A stretch of DNA of 64,000 bases from NCBI RefSeq assembly GCF_024211275.1, contig NZ_JAMLDX010000004.1, forward strand, positions 248,001-312,000. The letters run 5' to 3'. Positions within the stretch are counted from its first letter, which is position 1, and each line of letters starts with the position of its first letter. The notes under the pieces are model-generated. The model saw nothing but the letters and a program-made list of their open reading frames with translations. It made no database searches and was not told where the DNA came from. This DNA comes from Sphingomonas tagetis. GTDB lineage: Bacteria > Pseudomonadota > Alphaproteobacteria > Sphingomonadales > Sphingomonadaceae. Both the position numbers and the translations under genes were made by a program. Of the stretch, positions 15,967 to 25,251 are shown one piece after another.

Positions 15967-17145
15967 TCAGCTGAGGTCTACGAGGCGTGCGCGGCGGCGG
16001 AGCAGGGCAAGGGTCGCAAGCAGCGAGACGCCGCCGATCGGCAATGTCGCGAACAGGAGGCCCGCCGGCGACAAGCCGAGCGCGAGCAATTGCCCTGCGG
16101 CCAACGGGCCGACGATCGCGCCGACCCGTCCCGCGCCGACTGCCGCGCCCGATCCCGTTCCACGCAGGCCAGCCGGATAGAGCGTAGGACTTAGCCCATA
16201 GAGGAAGCACTGAACCCCGGTCTGACAGAAGCTGAGCATCGCCGCCGCTGCGGCAATAGCGACCACGTGACCCTTGATCGAGGCGACGAGCACGATGCCC
16301 AGCGCCGCACCCGCATAGCCGAACGCCATGACGCGCTTCATGCGTCCCTCCCGCATCACATAAGCGAAGAACAGCACGCCGAACGAGGATGCGAAGGTGA
16401 ACCAGAGGATGATGACGCCGATATCCTGCTTGGCATAAGTCATGTCCGCCAGCAGCGTCGGCAGCCAGTTGATCAGGATGTACCCGACCATGATCATGCA
16501 GAAGAGCGCGAGCCACAGGATCAGCGTGTTGGCCGCTCTGCCGTGGCGGAGCAGCGACACGAGCGAGGGGCGTTCGTCGCTTTTGCCGAACGGAATGTGC
16601 GGCATCAGGAATGCGATCAGCGGGACCAGCGCGAGCGGCGCCAGGCCACCGGCGAGAAACAGCGTCCGCCAACCAATCTCGGGCTGGAGGATGACGGTGA
16701 ATGCTGCAAAGGCGCTGCCCATCGTCACGGCGGAGACCATCGCCGTGGCCCGTCGAGCGGCGGAAGCGGGTGGAGAAACCGCGACCACGATGGCCAGCAA
16801 TGCCGGAAACAGGGCGCCGATGCCGACCCCGGTCAGCATTCGCGTGATCATCAGCGCCGGGACGCTGTCGGCGCGCGACGAAAAATAAGAGAGGGATCCG
16901 AACAGAAGCAGCGATCCGATCAGCGTCCGCTTCGGCCCGAACCGGTCCGCGCACCAGCCGCCGCCGAGCGATCCGAGGAGGAGACCCAGCGAGGACAGCG
17001 CGAACAGCCGCCCCATCTGGTCCGGGCTGATGCCGAAATCGACGGCCAGCTGGGGCGCTGCCAGACCGTTCATGATGATGTCATAGCCATCGACGAGCCC
17101 GGCGAAATAGCAGAGCGGCAGGACGGTCCAGTTGGCGCTTTTCAT
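15967..17145 (-). CDS. MFS transporter, AAHS type
   Basis: The 392-residue, twelve-segment carrier has DGYDIIMNGLAAPQLAVDF near TM1 and GGGWCADRFGPK between TM2 and TM3, as in aromatic acid:H+ symporters. The ATG at 17145 begins KSANWTVLPLCYFAGLVDG; the longer frame upstream is rich in Arg and has no membrane character, so I excluded it. It follows the second MaoC gene by 86 bases and probably ends that operon. Two AAHS carriers in cluster 1 suggest two related acids or intermediates. Confidence 0.87.
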   Translation of the reverse strand: MKSANWTVLPLCYFAGLVDGYDIIMNGLAAPQLAVDFGISPDQMGRLFALSSLGLLLGSLGGGWCADRFGPKRTLIGSLLLFGSLSYFSSRADSVPALMITRMLTGVGIGALFPALLAIVVAVSPPASAARRATAMVSAVTMGSAFAAFTVILQPEIGWRTLFLAGGLAPLALVPLIAFLMPHIPFGKSDERPSLVSLLRHGRAANTLILWLALFCMIMVGYILINWLPTLLADMTYAKQDIGVIILWFTFASSFGVLFFAYVMREGRMKRVMAFGYAGAALGIVLVASIKGHVVAIAAAAAMLSFCQTGVQCFLYGLSPTLYPAGLRGTGSGAAVGAGRVGAIVGPLAAGQLLALGLSPAGLLFATLPIGGVSLLATLALLRRRARLVDLS

Positions 17146-17230
17146 GGGCGATGCCTTTCCGGCGACTCGCTCGGCAATCCCGGCTGCGAGCCGCCTCGAC
17201 TTGTGATAGCGGCCGCGCCGGAGCGCAGGT

Positions 17231-18100
17231 TCACGCGTCGCGCAACTGAGCGACGCCATGGTTGAGCACGACGATATCGCGCTCGACGACGCGGCAGCGG
17301 AACACGAACTGACCCTCGCCCATATTCCAGACCTCGGTCAGCAGGGCTTCGCCTGGATAGGTCGGTGCGGTAAACCGGACGTCGATGCGTCCCAGCCGGT
17401 GCGGGTCGTCACCGCAAACGAGGTGGATCAGCGCGCGACACGCCACGCCATAGGTGCACGAACCGTGCAGGATCGGCCGATCGAAACCGACCTTCCTGGC
17501 CAGTTCGGGATCGGCATGAAGCGGGTTGTCGTCGCCGGTCAGCCGATACAACAGCGCCGATTGCGGCAGCGTGGCGATCGGCAGGCTGAAATCGGCGGCG
17601 CGATCCGGTATCGCGGCGGGTGGCGACGCCGAGCGATTGGCACCGCCAAAGCCGCCATTACCGCGCAGGAAAAAGGTGCTGGTGATCGTGGCGAGGTGCT
17701 GGCCGGTCGCCGCATCGCTCAGCTCGCGCGCAAAGTAGAGCAGGGCGCCGCGGCCTTCCCCCTTGTCGATGATCTCGGGGATCTTCAGCTTGCTCGAGAC
17801 CCGGCCGGAAGCGGGGAGCGGGTTATGGACGGTCAGCCCGCTTTCGGCGTGCAACATCTTGGCGAGATCGATGCCGCTTGCAGGATCGGTGATCCAGCTG
17901 GCGTCCATCGCCAGGGTGTGTGCCATGGTCGGCACCGCGACCAGATCGCGCTCGAAGACATATCGCAGCTGGCGCTCGTCCAGCGGGTCCGAGCCATAGC
18001 CCAGGCTAAGCCCATAGAGCATGGTGTCCGTTTCGGTATAGGCTTCGATCGTCGGTGCTTCATCGAAGTTGAGGAGCCGGTCGGCATTGAGAAGGGGCAT
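17231..18100 (-). CDS. MaoC-like enoyl-CoA hydratase 2 (double hotdog)
   Basis: The 289-residue protein has the intact hydratase-2 signature GDDNPLHADPELA at residues 189-201, with catalytic Asp190 and His195, followed by RPILHGSCTYG. It resembles the hydratase domain of peroxisomal multifunctional enzyme type 2, which adds water to trans-2-enoyl-CoA to give the 3R-hydroxy product. With the SDR at 24194-25096 it reconstitutes both activities of that eukaryotic enzyme. It is co-directional with the dehydrogenase genes, 124 bases after them. Confidence 0.9.
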   Translation of the reverse strand: MPLLNADRLLNFDEAPTIEAYTETDTMLYGLSLGYGSDPLDERQLRYVFERDLVAVPTMAHTLAMDASWITDPASGIDLAKMLHAESGLTVHNPLPASGRVSSKLKIPEIIDKGEGRGALLYFARELSDAATGQHLATITSTFFLRGNGGFGGANRSASPPAAIPDRAADFSLPIATLPQSALLYRLTGDDNPLHADPELARKVGFDRPILHGSCTYGVACRALIHLVCGDDPHRLGRIDVRFTAPTYPGEALLTEVWNMGEGQFVFRCRVVERDIVVLNHGVAQLRDA

Positions 18101-18224
18101 CGGGATCCTCGCGATTAAAGCTGGCGGAACGGGGGGACGGGGGGTGGTTCATCGATCCGGCGGCTGCCAGTCGCCGACGCACCCATGTGATCGCAGCCGG
18201 AACGAAAGCGCGGTGAAAGCCCGG

Positions 18225-19457
18225 TCATGGGCGCCCACCGGCGGCCGCCTGCGTCCCGATCGTTCTGAACGGGATGCCCTTGTCGGCCCGCATGTCGCCC
18301 GGCAATTTCAGCACGCGTTCGGCCAGGACGTTCAGCATGATCTCTTCGGTGCCGCCGGCAATCCGCTCGCCGGTCGCGCGCAGGAACAAGTCCTGGAAAT
18401 AGCCGTCCGACCGCTCGTCGACATCGCTGATCGCGCCGGCCGGCCCCATGAAATCCAGCATGGTGGCAGCGGTATCGATCAGTTGCCTCGCGCCGACCAG
18501 CTTGAGGACCGATGCTTCCGGGCCCGGCTGCCGTCCTTTCGAAAGCGCCGTCACGACGCGTGACATCGTGTGTTGCTGGCCGGCGGAAAGGACATAGGAG
18601 CGCGCGAGCCAGTCGCGCACCGTCGGATGCGCCAGCGCTGGCCGGCCGTCGCGTTCGACATCACGCAATCCTGCGACCAGCATCGCGAAGTCGGGGCCGT
18701 CCACCCGCCCGACCGCAACCCGCTCGTTCATCAGGGTGAAGAGCGCGACCTTCCATCCATCGCCCACCGCGCCCAGGCGCTGCGTGTCGGGGATGACCAC
18801 ATCGGTCAGGAAGACTTCGTTGAAGTGCGAACTGCCGTCGATCTGCTTGATCGGCCGCACCTCGATGCCCGGCGACTTCATGTCGACGAAAAACGCGGTC
18901 AGGCCACCATGTTTGGGCGCATCGAAATCGGTTCGAGCAAGGAGCAGGCCGTAATCGGAATGATGCGCGTAGGAGGTCCAGATCTTCTGTCCGTTGACGA
19001 TCCACTCGTCGCCCTGCCGCTCGGCGCGCGTCCGTAATGCGGCAAGATCGGACCCGCCGGCGGGTTCCGAAAACAGCTGACACCAGACCTCGTCGCCCTG
19101 GATCGCTGCACGGGCATGCCGTTTGCCGTCCTCCGGGCGAGCGAACTCGATCATGGTGGGAATGCACATGCCGAACGTGATCATGAACAAACGACCGGGC
19201 GGCGTGCGGAATTGCGCTTCCTCCTGATCGTAGATCACCTGCTCGATCGGCAGCCCGCCCCGGCCACCGAATTCGGTCGGGATCAGAATGCCGGCCAGGC
19301 CCGCCTGCGCCTTCCTGGCTTGCCATGCGCGCGACGCTTGCACGTCCAGCTGTTCGGATTCGGCTTGGCCCGCCTGACGGCGCGTTGCGTTGGCCTCGAG
19401 GAAGTGGCGGACTTCAGCGCGAAACGCCGCTTCCGTCGCGGTATCTTCAAAATCCAT
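18225..19457 (-). CDS. Acyl-CoA dehydrogenase, catalytic subunit
   Basis: The 410-residue protein has the acyl-CoA dehydrogenase signatures CQLFSEPAGGSDLA and GEWIVNGQKIWTS-like DEWIVNGQKIWTSYAHHSD. The C-terminal RIAGGTEEIMLN occupies the usual flavin-binding end of the active half. Its start overlaps the end of the second dehydrogenase gene by 11 bases. Paired genes of this kind encode heterotetrameric dehydrogenases for bulky or branched acyl-CoA, best known from steroid side-chain degradation. Confidence 0.9.
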   Translation of the reverse strand: MDFEDTATEAAFRAEVRHFLEANATRRQAGQAESEQLDVQASRAWQARKAQAGLAGILIPTEFGGRGGLPIEQVIYDQEEAQFRTPPGRLFMITFGMCIPTMIEFARPEDGKRHARAAIQGDEVWCQLFSEPAGGSDLAALRTRAERQGDEWIVNGQKIWTSYAHHSDYGLLLARTDFDAPKHGGLTAFFVDMKSPGIEVRPIKQIDGSSHFNEVFLTDVVIPDTQRLGAVGDGWKVALFTLMNERVAVGRVDGPDFAMLVAGLRDVERDGRPALAHPTVRDWLARSYVLSAGQQHTMSRVVTALSKGRQPGPEASVLKLVGARQLIDTAATMLDFMGPAGAISDVDERSDGYFQDLFLRATGERIAGGTEEIMLNVLAERVLKLPGDMRADKGIPFRTIGTQAAAGGRP

Positions 19458-20580
19458 GGTTTGCCTCGCGGTCGGATGCAGGGATGACCAGGTCCGCCAG
19501 GACGCGCGACCAGTATCCGGTACTTCCCAGGTTCACGGCCAACAGCTTCGCGCGGCGATGGAACAGGTGGCAGTCCGACTCCCAGGTGTAGCCGATGCCA
19601 CCATGCGTCTGGATGTTCTCGGTCGCCGATTGCTCGAACGCCTCGCTCGCGGAAATGCGCGCGCACGCCGCGGCTTCCAGCAATTGCCCACGATCCGACT
19701 GCGTCGCCGCCCACGCCCCGTAGCTGGCATTCGAACGCGCGAGTTCGATCGCGATGAACAGGCGCGCCAGCTTGTGCTTGATCGCCTGGAACGAGCCGAT
19801 GGCACGCCCGAAGGCCATGCGCTTCACCGCATAATCGCAGGCCATGTCGAGGCACGCCTGCGCGCCGCCGATCTGCTCGAACGCGGTCAGGACAGCCGCC
19901 TTGGCAAGCAAGGCCTCGACGCCGTTCCAGCCATCGACGCCGCCCGTCAGGCGCGCGCAAGGCGTGGCGGAAAATCGCAGCTCGGCCTGGGGCCGCATCC
20001 CGTCGATATTGGCCATGCTCCTGCGCGACACCGAGGGATGGTCGAGCGCCACGACGAACAGCCCGATCTCGTCGTCCGCCTGCTTTGCCGCGACGATCGC
20101 CAGGTCGGCCGCCGTGCCGTCGGGCACCGCAATCTTCACGCCGTCCAGCCGGCTGTCGATCACGCGCGCCGAGATCGCGTCCGGCGCGGGGTCGCCCGAC
20201 CGTTCGAAGATGGCCAGCGTTCCGATGCTGGATCCATCGGCGAGCGTCGCAAGCCACCTGTCCTGCTCGTCCGGCGCGCCAGCCATCAGGATCGCCTGCA
20301 TCGCCATGCTGGACGACAGGAACGGGATCGGCGCGAGCGTTCGGCCCACTTCTTCGCATAACAGGCAGAGCGCCTCGAAGCCGATGTCGCTGCCGCCATA
20401 TTGCTCGGGCACGGCAACGCCGGTCCAGCCGAGCGCGGCAATCTCGGCCCACAGCTCGGACGGAAGCGCCGCGGTACCCGACAGCATGTGGCGTGCCGCC
20501 GACAACGCACCGCGCTGCCGCAGCAATCTGCCGGCATCGGCCTGCAATGCTCGTTGGTCTTCGGAAAAGTCGAAATTCAC
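19447..20580 (-). CDS. Acyl-CoA dehydrogenase, second (divergent) subunit
   Basis: The 377-residue protein starts with GTG, preceded by AAAGG. It has the N-terminal FDFSEDQRALQADAGRLLRQ and C-terminal IQTHGGIGYTWESDCHLFHRR of the family but lacks the EGTxE/GGTEE segment; the corresponding stretch is LLAVNLGSTGYW. It is probably the partner subunit of the neighbouring dehydrogenase. Family precedent for such alpha2beta2 enzymes is good; the assembly here is inference. Confidence 0.88.
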   Translation of the reverse strand: MNFDFSEDQRALQADAGRLLRQRGALSAARHMLSGTAALPSELWAEIAALGWTGVAVPEQYGGSDIGFEALCLLCEEVGRTLAPIPFLSSSMAMQAILMAGAPDEQDRWLATLADGSSIGTLAIFERSGDPAPDAISARVIDSRLDGVKIAVPDGTAADLAIVAAKQADDEIGLFVVALDHPSVSRRSMANIDGMRPQAELRFSATPCARLTGGVDGWNGVEALLAKAAVLTAFEQIGGAQACLDMACDYAVKRMAFGRAIGSFQAIKHKLARLFIAIELARSNASYGAWAATQSDRGQLLEAAACARISASEAFEQSATENIQTHGGIGYTWESDCHLFHRRAKLLAVNLGSTGYWSRVLADLVIPASDREANHGF

Positions 20581-20599
20581 GCCAATGGCCTTTCAGTCA

Positions 20600-21748
20600 T
20601 CATGCGACAGCGCCGCGTTCGCGAAGCGCACTTGCCTCCGCCGCCGTGTATCCAAGCGTTTGGAGGATGGTGTCGGTATCGCTGCCCAGACGGGGAGGGG
20701 GCTTGAGCGCACCATGGCCCGACCGGCTGAAGCGCGGCGCCGGACGCGGTTGCACGACGCCGTCCAGTCGAACGAACATGTCCCGATCGACACAATGGGG
20801 GTGCGCTGCCGCTTCGGCCATCGTCAGCACCGGCGCAAAGCAGGTATCGGTGCCTTCGAGCAGTCGGCACCATTGGTCGCGTGTCCGCGTCCTGAACACG
20901 GCGGTGAGGCGTTCGCGAATGGCGGGCCAGTTTGTGCGATCAGCGCGTGGCGGGAGCGCCTTCTCACCCGTCAGCTCGAGCAATTCCATCAGGCGCGCAT
21001 AGAATTTGGGTTCCAGCGCGCCGATCGTGACATGACGACCGTCCGCGGTCTCGTACACGCCATACCATGGCGTGCCGCCGTCGATCATGTTGTCGCCGCG
21101 CCGATCGCTCCACTGGCCGGCGGCCTGCAAGCCATGAAACAGCGCCATGAGCGCGCCGATGCCGTCAATCATCGCGGCATCGATGACCTGGCCCTTGCCC
21201 GACGTCATGCGCTCGACCAGAGCGCACACTACGCCATAGGCGAGCAGCATGCCCCCGCCACCCAGATCGCCCACCAGGTTGAGCGGCGGGACCGGCGGCT
21301 CGCCGGGCGGACCGATCGCGTCCAGCGCGCCGGACAGCGCAATATAGTTGATGTCGTGTCCAGCAGCCGTTGCCAGTGGCCCGCTCTGTCCCCAGCCGGT
21401 AATGCGACCGTATACAAGCCGGGGGTTCATCGCGAGACAGTCGTCGGGACCCAGGCCCAGTCGCTCCATCACGCCGGGCCGGAACCCTTCGACGACGGCG
21501 TCCGCATCGCGGATCATGCGGGTGACGACCTCGACACCCTCCGGCGTCCGCAGGTCCAACCGGATGGATTTTCGGCCTCGGCTCCAGACGTTGAACGCCT
21601 GATCCATATCGCCGTCGATCCGGAAATCATCGACCACCTTGTCGATCCGCACGATCTCCGCGCCCATGTCGCCCAGCAGCATGCAGCCGAAAGGGCCCGG
21701 GCCGACGCCGCCGATCTCGACAATCTTGATGCCTTTGAGGGGACCCAT
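20600..21748 (-). CDS. Class III CoA-transferase family, alpha-methylacyl-CoA racemase-like
   Basis: The 382-residue CaiB/BaiF-fold protein has GPGPFGCMLLGDMGAEIVRI near the N-terminus, FRPGVMERLGLGPDDC and GWGQSGPLATAAGHDINYIA. The GHDINYIALSG stretch is characteristic of alpha-methylacyl-CoA racemases. Such enzymes epimerise 2-methylacyl-CoA so that the stereospecific dehydrogenase can act. The start at 21748 (MGPLKGIKIVE) was chosen on homology; longer frames add low-complexity sequence. It lies between the TonB receptor and the dehydrogenase pair. Confidence 0.85.
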   Translation of the reverse strand: MGPLKGIKIVEIGGVGPGPFGCMLLGDMGAEIVRIDKVVDDFRIDGDMDQAFNVWSRGRKSIRLDLRTPEGVEVVTRMIRDADAVVEGFRPGVMERLGLGPDDCLAMNPRLVYGRITGWGQSGPLATAAGHDINYIALSGALDAIGPPGEPPVPPLNLVGDLGGGGMLLAYGVVCALVERMTSGKGQVIDAAMIDGIGALMALFHGLQAAGQWSDRRGDNMIDGGTPWYGVYETADGRHVTIGALEPKFYARLMELLELTGEKALPPRADRTNWPAIRERLTAVFRTRTRDQWCRLLEGTDTCFAPVLTMAEAAAHPHCVDRDMFVRLDGVVQPRPAPRFSRSGHGALKPPPRLGSDTDTILQTLGYTAAEASALRERGAVA

Positions 21749-21836
21749 CACATTTCCGATTTCGGTCGATGGTGCGGCGGTGCCATGTCCCCAACGGGCT
21801 ATGGCACCGCGCGACGGCGTGAAGTCGCGATCTGCG

Positions 21837-24062
21837 TCAGAACTTGAACCCGACTTCCACACCATATTGCCGCGGCTCGCCGCTGACGCTGCCGGACAGG
21901 CCGAACGGCGCACCGTAGAACGGCGTCCCGGACACGAAATACTGCTCGTTGGTCAGGTTTGTTCCGAATACGGCGAGGCGAATGTTCGATCCGGCGATGT
22001 TGTCGTAGGAAAGGCGCGCGCCCAGCAATCCATAGCCGGGCGAAACATAGCCCGGAAGGATGGCCGTGACGTCGGTGTTCAGGAACTTGGTGGTCTTGTA
22101 ATAGTCGACGGCCAGCGAGAGGTCGCCTTCCGGCTCGAACGACGGCAGATTGACCTTGGCACCGACACGGTATGTCCAGCGGGGCGTCAGCGCGAACGGC
22201 AGGCTGGTGATGTCCGCCCCCGTCAGCGGGTCGCGATAATCGGTATATTTGGCGTCCGTATAGGCAACCGATCCGGACAATTCGAGGAAGCGGAAGGGGA
22301 TCAGCGTCCCTTCGAACTCGACGCCCTGAATGCGTGCCTTGCCGGCGTTGAGCAGCACGCGCGTGGGCGCGGGCGGTGTCCCGATCGACTGGACCAGGCT
22401 GCGCTGCATATTCCGATAGTCGGAATAATAGGCCGCAAGCGAGACGCGATAGCGAACGTCGCCGATGCTGCCTTGCGACTTCGCGCCGATTTCGGCGTCG
22501 GTCAGCGTTTCGGGCTCCACGACGGTAAGGCTCACCGCGTTGGTCGCGCCGCCATTGAAACCGCCGCTGCGATAACCGCGACGCGTCGCAGCATAGATGA
22601 GCGAATCCGCGTCCGGCTTGTAAGCGAGCGAAAACGTCCAGCTCGGCTTCGAAAAGCGGACTTCCCGGGCGGCGTTGAACGTCGGCGTGGTCGGGCCGGT
22701 TACCGCCTGCTCGATCTCGCGCTTGTCCCATGTGTAGCGCGCGCCCGCCGTCGCGGTGAGCTTGTCGGTCAGATGATAATCGAATTGCGCGAACACCGAC
22801 TGGCTGGAGTTGGTCGCCTTGCTGTTGGTGAAACGCGGCACGCCGAACGATGTCGAATTCTGAAAGAGCGTGCCGGTTTCGCGCAGATAATAAGCGCCCA
22901 CCTGATATTCGAGCGCGCCGCCGAACAGGTTGCCCGACAATTGCAGCTCGTCGGTCACCTGGCGCGCTTCGCCGCTCGAAATGAGGAAGAGGAGATCCTG
23001 TGCGATACCGTCTTCGCCGCGATCATAGGAAGACACGCGGCGGAAGTTGAAGATATTCTTCAGCGTCGCGCCGCCTAGATCGAACGTCGTGGTGTTCGTC
23101 ACACCGGTGTTACGCGCCCGGTTGGGCGAGTCGGCAGTTTCTTCCACCTGATAGATGCTGCGCGCACGCTGACGGGCAAGCGCGGCTTGCCGCACGGCCA
23201 GCGGATTGACGGGCGTGTTGACCGCCGGATTGACTTCGGTCGGAACGATGGCGCCACCAAAGCCGCGCGACTTGTAGTGATCGACGATCAGCAAGTTGGA
23301 TACGTTGTCGGTCGGCTCGATCAGCAGCGAGGCGCGGAAGGAGTCGCTGTCCTCCTGCCGCAGCTTCGTGCCGGTGACGAGGTTCGTCACAAAGCCGTCG
23401 CGGCGAGCGACGTTGCCGGCAATGCGCAGCGCGATCTTGTCGCCGATCGGAACGTTGAGCGCGCCCTGGAATTCGGCGCGGTCGTAATTGCCATAGAGCG
23501 CCTGGCCATATCCCTCTGTCCGCCCGAGCACGGGGGCCACCGGCTGGATCAGGATCGCGCCGCCGGTCAGGTTGCGGCCGAACAGAGTCCCTTGCGGACC
23601 CTTGAGCACCTGTACCGATGCGATGTCGTAGAAGGACCGACCGGCACCCTGGGCACGAAGCTGGATCGCGTCAGCGAAATAGATCGCGACTGTCGGATCG
23701 GTCGTGAACAGGCCGCCGGTATCAACCATGCCGCGGATCGATACCGAGAGGACGCCAACGCGCCCTGCAACCGGCGCGATCCTGATGCCCGCGGCGATGC
23801 GATCGACTTGTGACAGCGTGGTCACGCTCGACGATTGCAGCTGGTCGGCGGACAAGGCGGTCACCGACAGCGGAACCGAAATAACGGATTCCTCGCGGCG
23901 GCGGGCCGTGACGATGATGTCCTGAAGCGCCATGCCGTCGTTGTCCGCCGTCGCCTCGGGCGCGGCCGGCGGCGTCTGGGGCTCGGTCGATTGCGCTTGC
24001 GCCTGCGGGGCAAATGCGGCGCCGGTCAACGCTAAGGCGCACGCGCTCATGATGACGTTCAT
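21837..24062 (-). CDS. TonB-dependent outer-membrane receptor
   Basis: The 741-residue protein has a signal peptide (ACALALTGAAFAPQAQA, cleavage near residue 23), then a plug domain beginning near QDIIVTARRREESVISVPLS with VLKGPQGTLFGRNLTGG. The barrel ends YGVEVGFKF. GGGAGAGGG precedes the ATG. It is 131 bases after the SDR and 89 before the racemase-like gene, so it is probably in their operon. It resembles the receptor at 12498-14747 in layout but is clearly a separate paralogue. Confidence 0.92.
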   Translation of the reverse strand: MNVIMSACALALTGAAFAPQAQAQSTEPQTPPAAPEATADNDGMALQDIIVTARRREESVISVPLSVTALSADQLQSSSVTTLSQVDRIAAGIRIAPVAGRVGVLSVSIRGMVDTGGLFTTDPTVAIYFADAIQLRAQGAGRSFYDIASVQVLKGPQGTLFGRNLTGGAILIQPVAPVLGRTEGYGQALYGNYDRAEFQGALNVPIGDKIALRIAGNVARRDGFVTNLVTGTKLRQEDSDSFRASLLIEPTDNVSNLLIVDHYKSRGFGGAIVPTEVNPAVNTPVNPLAVRQAALARQRARSIYQVEETADSPNRARNTGVTNTTTFDLGGATLKNIFNFRRVSSYDRGEDGIAQDLLFLISSGEARQVTDELQLSGNLFGGALEYQVGAYYLRETGTLFQNSTSFGVPRFTNSKATNSSQSVFAQFDYHLTDKLTATAGARYTWDKREIEQAVTGPTTPTFNAAREVRFSKPSWTFSLAYKPDADSLIYAATRRGYRSGGFNGGATNAVSLTVVEPETLTDAEIGAKSQGSIGDVRYRVSLAAYYSDYRNMQRSLVQSIGTPPAPTRVLLNAGKARIQGVEFEGTLIPFRFLELSGSVAYTDAKYTDYRDPLTGADITSLPFALTPRWTYRVGAKVNLPSFEPEGDLSLAVDYYKTTKFLNTDVTAILPGYVSPGYGLLGARLSYDNIAGSNIRLAVFGTNLTNEQYFVSGTPFYGAPFGLSGSVSGEPRQYGVEVGFKF

Positions 24063-24193
24063 AAACCCTCTCCCGAAATTGGTTATTCTGTATTATTGCT
24101 TGTGCTATCGCCGCTTATCGATGCGGCTGAATTGACGTTTTTCATGTTTGCTGCATCGAAACATCGTGACGATGCTCGTTTGATGACTTGCTG

Positions 24194-25096
24194 TTACTTG
24201 CCGTGATCTTCGAGGCCGGGGATTGGTGTGGGGACGAACTGGCTTGGCCATGGGGCGAGGGCCTGCTCGACGGAGTCGATGGTCCAGTCGGCGCTGGCGT
24301 GGGCGGCTTCCTGGGCGGTCCAGGTCTGGTAGCGGTGGATTTCGCGGTTGTGGACGGCATAGACCTGGGCGGTGACGGTGCAATCGGACGCCAGCAGCCA
24401 GCCGACGAGCGGCGAGATGTGATGGGGTGCCAGGTCGTTGGCGCCGGCTTGGTCGGGCTCGCCGAAGGCCTTTTCGGTCAGGCGCGTGCGGGCGAGCGGC
24501 GAGATCGAGTTGACACGCACATCGTAGCGGGCAAGTTCGCGTGCGGCGTTGAGGGTCATGACGGCGATGGCGGCCTTGGCGGCGCTGTAGTTGACCTGGC
24601 CGATATTGCCGTGAAGCCCGGCAGCGGCGGTGGTGGTCACGACGCTGGCATCGACCGGGCGGCCGGCCTTGTGCTCGTTGCGCCAATATTCGGCGGCGTG
24701 GCGCAGCGGCAGGAAGGTGCCGTACTGGTGGACCTTGACGATATCGTCCCATTCCGCCTCGGACATGTTGACGAGCATGCGGTCGCGCAGGAAGCCGGCA
24801 TTGCACACCAGGCCGTCGAGGCGACCGAAACTGGATACGGCGGTCTGGATGAGGGCGGCGGCGCTGTCCCAGCCTGTGACCGAGTTGTGATCGGCGATCG
24901 CCGATCCGCCGGTCGCCACAATCTCGTCGACCACGGCCTGCGCGGGGTCTTCGTCGCCGCGCAGGTCGTTGACCACGACATGCGCGCCCTGTCCCGCCAG
25001 GAAGAGCGCATGCGCCCGGCCCAGCCCGCGGCCACCGCCCGTAACGATGATCACGCGATCCGCAAGGCGGGCGCTATTGGTGCTTGCCGATGTCAT
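24194..25096 (-). CDS. SDR 3-hydroxyacyl-CoA dehydrogenase, HSD17B4/MFE-2-like
   Basis: The 300-residue short-chain dehydrogenase has the cofactor motif GGGRGLG, the NAG motif CNAGFLRDRML and the catalytic YSAAKAA with an upstream Ser/Thr-rich strand. The GLGRAHALFLAGQGAHVVVN and VHQYGTFLPLRHAA segments match the dehydrogenase domain of multifunctional enzyme type 2, which oxidises 3R-hydroxyacyl-CoA. A strong GGAGGGG lies before the ATG at 25096. It heads an operon running through the TonB receptor to the MFS gene at 15967. A deleted copy of this gene is at 15693-15797. Confidence 0.9.
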   Translation of the reverse strand: MTSASTNSARLADRVIIVTGGGRGLGRAHALFLAGQGAHVVVNDLRGDEDPAQAVVDEIVATGGSAIADHNSVTGWDSAAALIQTAVSSFGRLDGLVCNAGFLRDRMLVNMSEAEWDDIVKVHQYGTFLPLRHAAEYWRNEHKAGRPVDASVVTTTAAAGLHGNIGQVNYSAAKAAIAVMTLNAARELARYDVRVNSISPLARTRLTEKAFGEPDQAGANDLAPHHISPLVGWLLASDCTVTAQVYAVHNREIHRYQTWTAQEAAHASADWTIDSVEQALAPWPSQFVPTPIPGLEDHGK

Positions 25097-25143
25097 TTTC
25101 GCTTCCCCTCCACGGCGCTCGCGATCACACGCTCGTCGCCAAT

Positions 25144-25165
25144 ATGAATATGGCGTCAGTTTCAT
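25144..25165. promoter_or_regulatory. 22-bp palindrome, copy C (divergent SDR / enoyl-CoA hydratase promoter)
   Basis: The site reads ATGAA, 2 nt, TGGCGTCA, 2 nt, TTCAT, between the divergent SDR (start 25096) and enoyl-CoA hydratase (start 25252). One bound regulator could control both directions. Confidence 0.75.
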
Positions 25166-25251
25166 AAACCTGCTATTTCGCGTGTCAAATGGAATCTGAC
25201 GCGCCCATCTCGCGCTGTCCGATCGCTTGAACGGGGGAGGGGCCGCGGCCG

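Noticed and set aside
16267..17265. A 332-codon plus-strand frame over the MFS gene
   Set aside because: Gln/Arg/Asp-rich translation with no domain, opposite a clear 12-segment transporter.
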